This document shows positions 14,145-20,145 of a DNA stretch of 20,145 nt, piece by piece. The DNA lies in contig CAZPUJ010000555.1 in assembly GCA_964589725.1 (NCBI GenBank), forward strand, positions 1-20,145. The letters are read 5' to 3'. Source of the DNA: CAYSHJ01 sp964589725 (GTDB lineage Bacteria > Planctomycetota > Planctomycetia > Planctomycetales > Planctomycetaceae). The stretch's first letter is position 1, and every line of letters begins with the position of its first letter. The notes under the pieces are model-generated. The model was not told the DNA's origin. It searched no databases and saw only the letters and a program-made list of their open reading frames with translations. Position numbers and translations under genes: made by a program.

Positions 14145-14498
14145 ACGGTGTCTCCTGATGCTGGTTCGGTGAGAGGATGCAGCCGCGTAGCCCGAGTCTC
14201 CGGGTCGGGGGGGGGCAGAGCACCCGACGCGGAGGGCAGGGTTACGGAGTACGATTGAGATCAACTCCGCTATCGGTTGGCCGTAAGACCGGTTGATCCA
14301 GGATTCGGCAATTCAGATCTGAATCAAGCGACCCGCTGAGCCTTGTCCAGTGGCTTGCGCGTTTTCGCACTACCTTGACATCGCCCCAAATGCGCTCGTG
14401 CGCGTAGTGTAAGAACCCGCGAGCCCCCGACGCGAGGTCGGTGGTGTCGCCTATTTGAGGATTAGCCTATGAGCTTCCTCGCGCGACGTCCACGTCGC
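14145..14498. other. Intergenic stretch with no gene
   Basis: This 354-bp gap separates the DinB-like gene (minus, starts at its left edge) from the end of the ABC exporter (minus). It contains a run of nine G at about 14207-14215, and the small hairpin CCGAC-GCGAG-GTCGG near 14427-14441, which could be a weak terminator for the ABC exporter gene. I see no coding or RNA gene. Confidence 0.4.
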
Positions 14499-16313
14499 TC
14501 AGGCGACAGCCTGCAAGAAATCGCGATACAACTCCGCGTAATGCCCGTCGGCGGCGAGCAACTCGGCGTGCCGGCCACGTTCGATGATGCGGCCGTGATT
14601 CAGCACGAGCACTTGGTCCGCGTGGCGGATCGTGCTCAGGCGATGAGCGATGATGAAGCTGGTGCGACCGGCGATCAGTTTGAGCAATGCCGTTTGGATG
14701 CGAGCTTCGGTAATCGGATCCACGCTGCTGGTGGCTTCGTCGAGGATCAAGATGCGCGGCTCGGCGAGGAGTGCACGGCAAAAGCAGACGAGTTGCCGCT
14801 GGCCAAGCGACAGATTGCCGCCCCGCTCGCCGACCTCAGTGTGAAAACCTTCCGGCAGTGCTGCCAGCAGATCAAAGCAATCGAGACGCTGAGCGGCTTC
14901 ATAGACCTCGTGATCCGACGCGCTCGGCCGTCCGAAGCGGATATTCTCGAGCACGCTGCCGCTGAACAGAAAATTCTGTTGCGGGACGATCGCAATTTGA
15001 TGATGCAGCAACTCGGTGTCGAGTTGCCGAATCTCAATCCCGTCGATCAGCAAATCGCCGGACCACGGCAGATAGAATTTCGCGACCAAGTTGATGATCG
15101 ACGTCTTGCCGCTGCCGGTGTGACCGACCAAAGCGACGCTCTGCCCCGGCTCGGCGAGGAAGCAGATGTCGTGCAACACCGCGCGGCCTTCGTCGTATCC
15201 AAACGTCAAATCGCGAAACTCAACGCGGCCCGAAAACGAACTGGGTTTCGCGGCGTCGGGCGGATCAGTCCAGGCCGGCGGAGTGTCGAGCAGTCGGAAG
15301 ACACGCTCGGCTCCGGCCATTGTGGTCAGGGCTTGGTTGTATTGCGTGCCGAGATGCGGCATCGGGCCAAAGAACAAGTTCGCCATGAAGAAAAACCCGA
15401 CGAGATCGCCCAAATTCGCACCGGTCTCGGGGTTCAGCACGCGATAGCTGCCGACGATCAGCAACAGGGCCAAGAAGATTTCGTTGTTGAGGTCGATCAG
15501 CGGCAAGAACGTCGCTTGCGTTTTGTTGACGGTAAAGTTGTACGACGCATGATCGGCCACGAGTTCGCGGAACAACTCGGCGTTCTTTTCTTGTCGGACG
15601 AATGCCTGAGTGACGCGCATGCCGTTGACCGACTCGGCAAGGTTCGCGGTTACGCGGCTGAAACTTTCTTGGACGGCTCGATGCGTCACGCTCAGCTGGC
15701 GATGAAAGTGGCGATTCAAAAACCATAACATCGGTGCGACGCCGAGCACCAGCAGAAACAAAACCGGCTCGTGCCACAGCATGAACGTGGCCGAGACGAC
15801 CATCTGGCCCAGCACGACGATCGTGACAAACAGCACGTCTTGCACGCCCATCCGGATGTTCTCGATGTCCGAGTTCATGCGGCTGATGATGCGGCCCAGC
15901 TTAGTGCGATTGAAGAAGCTCATCGGCAGCCGCTGCAAGTGCTCGAAAATCGCCTGACGCAAGTCGCGAACCATGACCTCGCCGAATTCCATCGCCCACC
16001 GCTGGCGAAAATGAAGTCCGACTTGCAGCAGCAACGCCCAGCTCGCAAACGCCACGATACCCCACGCCAATCCCCCAACATTTCGTTCGGCGATCGGCCC
16101 ATTGATGACGACCGTCAGAATCCAAGTCAGCCCCGGAATCTGAATCGCCCGCAACGGAGCCATGATCATCAAGGCGTTTCGCAATCGGGCGTGCGATCGA
16201 GTGAACTCGAACAGCCGCTTGATCAGCCGCCATTCCAGCGGTTGTGATTCCGTGTCGCGCTCTTCTTGTCGCTGATACCGCGTGAGTAAAGCCAGTTCGA
16301 GCGAGTGTGACAT
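14499..16313 (-). CDS. ABC exporter half-transporter (membrane plus ATPase domain)
   Basis: The product has 604 residues. The membrane domain (~45-330) has about six helices (MIMAPLRAIQIPGLTWILTV, GGLAWGIVAFASWALLLQVG, VTIVVLGQMVVSATFMLW, LFLLVLGVAPMLWFL, IFLALLLIVGSY and LVGFFFMANLFFGP). The ATPase domain (~363-600) has Walker A GHTGSGKT (397-404), the Q-loop QQNFLF (445-450), signature LSLGQ (501-505), Walker B ILILDE with catalytic E526, and H-loop H557 (IIAHRLST). This is the MsbA/multidrug half-transporter architecture, working as a homo- or heterodimer in the inner membrane. No second half-transporter lies next to it, so it is probably a homodimer, or its partner is elsewhere. Substrate unknown. 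Confidence 0.92.
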   Translation of the reverse strand: MSHSLELALLTRYQRQEERDTESQPLEWRLIKRLFEFTRSHARLRNALMIMAPLRAIQIPGLTWILTVVINGPIAERNVGGLAWGIVAFASWALLLQVGLHFRQRWAMEFGEVMVRDLRQAIFEHLQRLPMSFFNRTKLGRIISRMNSDIENIRMGVQDVLFVTIVVLGQMVVSATFMLWHEPVLFLLVLGVAPMLWFLNRHFHRQLSVTHRAVQESFSRVTANLAESVNGMRVTQAFVRQEKNAELFRELVADHASYNFTVNKTQATFLPLIDLNNEIFLALLLIVGSYRVLNPETGANLGDLVGFFFMANLFFGPMPHLGTQYNQALTTMAGAERVFRLLDTPPAWTDPPDAAKPSSFSGRVEFRDLTFGYDEGRAVLHDICFLAEPGQSVALVGHTGSGKTSIINLVAKFYLPWSGDLLIDGIEIRQLDTELLHHQIAIVPQQNFLFSGSVLENIRFGRPSASDHEVYEAAQRLDCFDLLAALPEGFHTEVGERGGNLSLGQRQLVCFCRALLAEPRILILDEATSSVDPITEARIQTALLKLIAGRTSFIIAHRLSTIRHADQVLVLNHGRIIERGRHAELLAADGHYAELYRDFLQAVA

Positions 16314-16472
16314 CCGTGTGCGATTCCGAGAAAGGTTCGCGAACGTTTCGTGACGTGAAGATTGTGGCCACGAATCGAGTGGCGTCCAGAGTCACCGCCA
16401 TGAAATCGTTGACGATGTGCCAGTCGCCAGATGTTTTGACACGAAAGAATTCCAGGTATTTGTTTTTGGTCC

Positions 16473-16695
16473 CCATCCAGCTCGCCTGGATGGAGCCGTA
16501 GATCGAGTGCTAACCCGGCACAAACTTACCGCGTCGGACCCCATCCAGCTCGTCTGGATGGTGAATCAGATTCCATGGAGTTCGCCGCCCGAGTGATCTT
16601 CTTCTCCATCCGCACGAGGCGGATGGGGTCTGAGTGCGGGATTGTTGGTCGCTCTTAGCTCACCGTCATTAGCTCCATCCAGGCAAGCTGGATGG
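16473..16695. repeat. Cluster of four regularly spaced 21-nt hairpins
   Basis: Four perfect 8-bp stems with 5-nt loops lie at 16473-16493, 16541-16561, 16606-16626 and 16675-16695, at 65-69 bp intervals. Three have the stem CCATCCAG/CTGGATGG; the third has CCATCCGC/GCGGATGG, a compensated change. Loops are CTCGC, CTCGT, ACGAG and GCAAG. Read in reverse complement, the last two become CTCGT and CTTGC, so two units point forward and two backward. The conserved unit is about CCCCATCC-RS-CTYGY-SY-GGATGGAG. The 44-48 nt between units are unrelated. The cluster lies in the 568-bp gap (16314-16881), which has no gene. Confidence 0.85.
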
Positions 16696-16814
16696 GGGCT
16701 GAAACTCTCGCACCTGGAATCCGTTTGCGAAAGAGAATTTTACCCGATTCGCGCGCCTACTTTCTCGCGCCGCCACGCCTTGTTCCTAGTACCAGAGCAC
16801 GCTTTCGTGTTCCG

Positions 16815-16858
16815 TCCCCTCTCCCGCCCGCATCGGGGGGAGAGGGTTAGGGTGAGGA
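16815..16858 (+). repeat. REP-like palindromic element, copy D
   Basis: It begins TCCCCTCTCCCGCCCGCATC and continues GGGGGGAGAGGGTTAGGGTG. It is the same family as copies at 12419, 12558 and 2054, with an extra CGC and TTAGGG in place of TCAGGG. It ends 24 bp before the cyanophycin-synthetase-like gene. Confidence 0.8.
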
Positions 16859-16881
16859 ACGTCATGTGAATCGAACGAGTC

Positions 16882-19095
16882 ATGGTCTTGTCGGGGGCGA
16901 ATGTTTGGTCGAGTGATCCGGTGCTCGAAGTTTGGATCGAGCCGGAGACCATAGTTGCCACGAACGCCGATCAGCGGCCGGACATCCGCAATTGGATTGC
17001 CGGTTGGCTTTTGTCGCTGACAGCCCATCGTCTGCCGCAGGGTCAAGGTCTTCCATTGCGTCCGAGCACCGACCAGTTTTCTTTCGAATCCGCGGACCTG
17101 CTCAAGGACTTGCTGTTGACGTTGCAGCAGTGGGCGGGCGAGGCGGTGCGGCACGGTTGGGTTCGGTCCGGTGGCTCCGATTCAACGGCGCGAGTCGCGG
17201 TGGAATTCCTGGACGAAGTCATCGCGCGAAAGTGCCTGGAGATTGCCTTGTACATCGCGAACGCGGCGCAGCGTGGCGAGACACTGTCCCTCGACGACCG
17301 ACTAGCGGTGTTACATGACGAATCGGGGGAGCGGCGCTCGGGTCGGATCACTGGGTCCATCGTCGCCGCCGCGCAAGCTCGCGGGATTCCGGCACTGCGA
17401 TTGGATGCGGACAGTCTGGTGCAGTTGGGCTACGGAGCTCGGCAGCAACGAATCCGCACGGCCGTCACGGACCGGACCGGTTTCATCGCGGAGGCGGTCT
17501 CTCGCGACAAACAGTTGACCAAGAGCTTGCTGTCGCGGCTGGGCATTCCCGTGCCGACCGGTCGAGTGGTGTCCGATGAGGACGACGCCTGGGAGGCGGC
17601 GAATCAAATCGGCTTGCCGGTCGTCGTGAAGCCGCAGGACGCAGACTTCGGGAACGGTGTGTCGCTGCGATTGTTCTCACGCGAGGATGTCGTGGCCGCG
17701 TATCGGCGAGCCTTGCCATTCAGTCGCGAAGTGCTCGTGGAAAAACAATTGGAGGGATTTCCGCATCGCGTGCTCGTCGTCGGCGAGCAGATCATCGCGG
17801 CCGTGCGGCGCGAGCCCGCGCGAGTTGTCGGCGATGGGCAACGGACCGTGACGGAACTTGTCGACGAACTCAATCGCGACCCGCGTCGCGGGCCGCTCGA
17901 AGACAAGTCCAAACCGTGGTTTCACCTGCCGCTGGATGACAGTGTGACAGCCGCGCTGCTTCAACAAGGCTTCGATTGGGATTCCGTTCCGGCGTCCGGT
18001 CAGGTCGTGTTGTTGCGTTGGCAAAGTTGTGAATGGCAAGGGGGCGGCATGTTCGATGTGACGGATCAGATTCACCCGGACGTGGCCGAGTCGATCATTG
18101 ATGCGGTGCGCATGATCGGGCTGGACGTCGCGGGCGTGGACCTCATCGCCCCCGACTTATTGCGGCCGTTCGATGAACAGCAAGGCGGCATTTTGGAGAT
18201 CAATGCCGAGCCGGCGATCCTGGTCCACATGCGGCCCGTCTGCCAGCCGTCGCGGCCGGTGCCGGAAGCGATCGTCTCGCACTTGTTCCCTCGACCGGAC
18301 GAGGCTCACATTCCGATCGTCGCCTTGCTGAGTGATTCCAAGACAGATGAAGTCGGGCGGTTGCTGAGCGACTGGTTGCAACAGCGCTGGCCGCGTGTCG
18401 GTCTTGCCGCGCGCGATGGCGTGCGCATCGGTTCGCGTCGGCTACGGCCTGCTCCGGGCGACAATGGGACAAGTGTCCGTGCGTTGTTGCTGCATCCGCG
18501 TGTGGATGCCGTAGTGACGCAGTTGTCCGCCGAAAGCCTGCGGTTCGAAGGCTTACCCTTCGAACGCTGCTCGGCCGCCGTGTTATTGTCCACACCACAG
18601 TTCGCCGATCAGTCGGGCGACTCGTGCGAAGACCCGCAGGCGTGTGCGGTTGCGCGTTTGTTGGTCACGGCCGGCGCGGCTCGCGGATTCATCGTCATCA
18701 ACGTGGAGGATCCACGTTTGGCGACGTACTGCGACGAATTGGGCTGCGCGGCGATTCCCATTTCCCAGGACGCTCATCACGACTGCGTGTGTCGTGCGCG
18801 AGCCAACGGGTGGCGCGCGGCGTTTGTGCAAGACGACAGCATCGTGTTGGCGCAGGGTCAGTCCGAGATACGACTGGATGTACCGCGAATGGACTCACTC
18901 GCCGTGCTGGCCGCGTTTGCGACCGCTTGGGGACTCGGGCTTTCCCTGGAACAGTTTCATGTTGCAGCGTCGGCACAACGACAGTTCATTTTTTGTCAGG
19001 AGCGTGATCATGCGACAGAAGAAATCCGGACGTGTCTTGAGCAAGCAAGCAGTCTTGAAAAAGCAACAGGCCATCCAGAAGGGGCAGACAGGTAA
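16882..19095 (+). CDS. Cyanophycin-synthetase-like ATP-grasp protein with degenerate Mur-ligase domain
   Basis: The product has 737 residues versus ~870-900 for typical CphA1. The CphA-specific block GSIVAAAQARGIPALRLDAD-SLVQLGYGARQQRIRTAVTDRT (157-199, broken here for length) precedes an ATP-grasp domain with catalytic-type K250 (VVVKPQDADFGNGVS), GDGQRTVTELVDELN, GVDL (D420) and GGILEINAEP (E439, N441). These predict a working carboxylate-amine ligase, which in CphA adds Asp to the backbone. The C-terminal Mur-ligase-like domain is still alignable (HIPIVALL, DGVRIGSR, FEGLPFERC, LLVTAGAARGFIVINVEDP), but the P-loop TGTNGKTT is replaced by SDSKTDEV (484-491), so Arg addition by this domain looks impossible. 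CphA2, which joins Asp-Arg dipeptides and lacks the second ATP site, is the closest known analogue. Start ATG 16882 has only a weak ribosome site. Confidence 0.85.
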   Translation: MVLSGANVWSSDPVLEVWIEPETIVATNADQRPDIRNWIAGWLLSLTAHRLPQGQGLPLRPSTDQFSFESADLLKDLLLTLQQWAGEAVRHGWVRSGGSDSTARVAVEFLDEVIARKCLEIALYIANAAQRGETLSLDDRLAVLHDESGERRSGRITGSIVAAAQARGIPALRLDADSLVQLGYGARQQRIRTAVTDRTGFIAEAVSRDKQLTKSLLSRLGIPVPTGRVVSDEDDAWEAANQIGLPVVVKPQDADFGNGVSLRLFSREDVVAAYRRALPFSREVLVEKQLEGFPHRVLVVGEQIIAAVRREPARVVGDGQRTVTELVDELNRDPRRGPLEDKSKPWFHLPLDDSVTAALLQQGFDWDSVPASGQVVLLRWQSCEWQGGGMFDVTDQIHPDVAESIIDAVRMIGLDVAGVDLIAPDLLRPFDEQQGGILEINAEPAILVHMRPVCQPSRPVPEAIVSHLFPRPDEAHIPIVALLSDSKTDEVGRLLSDWLQQRWPRVGLAARDGVRIGSRRLRPAPGDNGTSVRALLLHPRVDAVVTQLSAESLRFEGLPFERCSAAVLLSTPQFADQSGDSCEDPQACAVARLLVTAGAARGFIVINVEDPRLATYCDELGCAAIPISQDAHHDCVCRARANGWRAAFVQDDSIVLAQGQSEIRLDVPRMDSLAVLAAFATAWGLGLSLEQFHVAASAQRQFIFCQERDHATEEIRTCLEQASSLEKATGHPEGADR

Positions 19096-19249
19096 GCTGC
19101 AGTACCAGTTGGGCGTCTGCGCGTTTGAGTCGTATTGGGAAACCAACTACGGCGGGAAACGCAAAACTCACGCCCACCGGTCGGGCTTGGCGCCGTTCGT
19201 CGCATTGAAGGTCTTGGAGAAGAAGGATCAGGCGCCGGGACAACCTTGA
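19010..19249 (+). CDS. Small basic protein starting inside the cyanophycin-synthetase-like gene
   Basis: The product has 79 residues (MRQKKSGRVLSKQAVLKKQQ...). The ATG at 19010 has a strong Shine-Dalgarno AGGAG (18998-19002, spacing 7), so the start is well supported, although it overlaps the last 86 bp of the upstream gene in another frame. The protein is Lys/Gln-rich and basic, with a compact centre (LQYQLGVCAFESYWETNYGG) and a short conserved-looking SGLAPFVALKVLEKK. I do not recognise the family. The tight overlap suggests co-expression with the upstream ligase; an RNA-, polymer- or protein-binding role would be guesswork. Confidence 0.65.
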   Translation: MRQKKSGRVLSKQAVLKKQQAIQKGQTGKLQYQLGVCAFESYWETNYGGKRKTHAHRSGLAPFVALKVLEKKDQAPGQP

Positions 19250-19288
19250 TCGCCCTCGAGCCGTGCGACGCACTGTGTTGTTGCGAGT

Positions 19289-19420
19289 CTGTCCGAAAAG
19301 TCCGAATTCGTCGTCTCCCTAAATTCGTTGGGCTCGTTCGGCCCTCGGACTGGCTGAGTCCCAACGAATTTGGGGAGACGACGAATTTGCGGTTCCGCCG
19401 CAATGTGGTTTTTCGGACAG
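19289..19420. mobile_element. MITE-like inverted-repeat element (132 bp)
   Basis: The ends are perfect 11-bp inverted repeats CTGTCCGAAAA / TTTTCGGACAG. Inside, 19305-19332 pairs with 19360-19387 over 28 bp with a single G-T pair, and the 3' side adds a small hairpin TGCGG-ttccg-CCGCA. There is no coding sequence. Size, ends and internal palindrome fit a non-autonomous transposable element; I see no clear target duplication. It lies between the convergent stops at 19249 (+) and 19443 (-), where it could also act as a bidirectional terminator. Confidence 0.65.
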
Positions 19421-19442
19421 CCCCTGAGCTGAGCTGGGCTGC

Positions 19443-20060
19443 TCAGGGATTCTTCGCGCGAATCCATTCCGGCCACGCGGAGTTCGAGCGCAGCCGAGCC
19501 AGCGCCACGGCGCTCCAATCCCAGGCTTGAGTGCCGTAGCAACGCCTCGCGAGACACGACTCGAAATGTTTTCGCGCCGCGTCGCGATCACCATTAGCCA
19601 AGTGATGCAGCGCGATGAAGAAGTACGCTTCGCTGCGATCCCAATTCGAATGGCCAGCCGCCTCCAACACCTCTTGGTCCGAGACCAAGCCGCAGTTGTA
19701 GGTCAGCAGCTCGCGATAGAACTGGCTGCGGAATTTCGGCACGACGGACGGACGGTCTTGAAAAGTTCGACTTTCCTCGAACGCTCCTTCGTTGTCTCCC
19801 AACAGCAGTCGCAGACAGGGACGAAACAGAAGCTCCAAACCGGTGGCCTCGCGCGCAGCGATCTCGCGCAGAGCCGCGTACGCTTGATCGTGGCGGTCAG
19901 GATGTTCCCTCAGCAGCCAAACTCGTAACCACGCAGCGTTGCCAGTCAGCGGCTGAGCGTCCTCCAAAACCGTCAACGCTTCGACCGGGCGTCCATGTCG
20001 CGCGAGCGCCAGCGCCAGATCGTAGGCGATGATCGGTTCATTGGTTTGGAGCGTAACCGG
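19443..20060 (-). pseudogene. TPR-like protein, 5' end interrupted
   Basis: The open frame runs from the stop at 20061-20063 down to 19443 (about 205 codons) and is helical with TPR-like repeats: IIAYDLALALARHGRPVEAL, AAWLRVWLLREHPDRHDQAY, then SEAYFFIALHHLANGDRDAA with RKHFESCLARRCYGTQAWDW. No ATG start with a ribosome site exists (TTG at 19976 is not convincing), and coding similarity to TPR sequence stops abruptly near 20052. The 5' part was therefore probably separated by an insertion (see next feature). It would be a scaffold-type protein; cellular location unknown because the N-terminus is missing. Confidence 0.6.
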
Positions 20061-20145
20061 TCACCCGCAGGGGTGTTTGTCAGGTTGGGAGGATCGGGAG
20101 ATTTACTGGCCACAAAAAACGGCTTCCGTGTGATGATGGGAATCG
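20053..20145. mobile_element. Probable end of an IS66-like insertion sequence (continues beyond window)
   Basis: GTAACCGGTCACCCGCAGGG begins exactly where the TPR-like frame is lost. IS66-family elements start with GTAA and similar G/C-rich ends and produce 8-bp target duplications; the candidate duplicated 8 bp is TTTGGAGC (20045-20052). Only one end is in the window and no transposase is visible, so the family assignment is tentative. Confidence 0.4.

Noticed and set aside
14375..14403. TTGACA as a sigma-70 -35 box
   Set aside because: No acceptable -10 hexamer lies 16-18 nt downstream and no plus-strand gene follows.
14469..15728. Long plus-strand frame of 419 codons
   Set aside because: It is antisense to the ABC exporter, whose motifs are complete on the minus strand; the plus-frame protein has no domain and an unnatural Asp/Arg/Gln composition.
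16307..16501. Small plus frame and its minus counterpart upstream of the ABC exporter
   Set aside because: No ribosome site, no recognisable family, and the end runs into the first hairpin repeat.
16473..16695. Possible CRISPR array (regular spacing of four repeats)
   Set aside because: Repeat units are only 21-27 nt, change orientation after the second unit, spacers are 44-48 nt, and no cas gene is in the window.

Overview
The window reads as chromosomal DNA of a planctomycete. The evidence is the mix of families: a c-type-heme FG-GAP lipoprotein, a membrane-anchored Ser/Thr kinase that once carried a formylglycine-generating-enzyme-like domain, a cyanophycin-synthetase-like protein, a ~480-residue conserved protein of unknown function, small lipoproteins, and gene-poor stretches full of short palindromic repeats. 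This is inference from protein families; no rRNA or tRNA gene is present to confirm it.

Layout. 1-2010 (minus): a partial secreted cytochrome c/FG-GAP protein and an RluA-type pseudouridine synthase carrying a heptanucleotide-repeat insertion. 2050-3900: a REP-like element, a 5'-truncated protein of unknown function, and the 3' end of a group II intron (RT/maturase C-terminus, domains V and VI). 4090-7070 (plus): a near-perfect sigma-54 promoter, a secreted helical protein, a strong terminator, a possible one-helix membrane peptide translationally coupled to a stand-alone response regulator, and the ~480-residue conserved protein. 7140-7630 (minus): a small lipoprotein.

7630-10260 is an accessory 'graveyard': a WD40 remnant, a toxin-antitoxin pair with a broken toxin, an intact two-gene operon (91-residue partner plus HNH endonuclease), an 80-residue protein preceded by a ParB-like fragment, an inverted repeat, and a second truncated copy of the 5' end of the HNH partner gene. 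10044-12314 (minus) is the kinase, whose C-terminal FGE domain is cut off at a tandem repeat. 12400-12600 holds two inverted copies of a REP-like element. 12662-16313 (minus) carries a sugar-phosphate isomerase/epimerase-like protein, a DinB-like protein and an ABC exporter half-transporter.

16473-16858 holds four regularly spaced 8-bp hairpins and a further REP-like element. 16882-19249 (plus) encodes a cyanophycin-synthetase-like protein with an intact ATP-grasp site but a degenerate Mur-ligase P-loop, and a small basic protein that starts inside it. 19289-19420 is a MITE-like inverted-repeat element. The right edge is a TPR-like gene interrupted by what looks like an IS66-type insertion-sequence end.

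The most promising items for new biology are the cyanophycin-synthetase-like gene with its overlapping partner, the HNH two-gene operon, the sigma-54 unit with the response regulator cluster, and the hairpin cluster. None is proved to be a new system from sequence alone.
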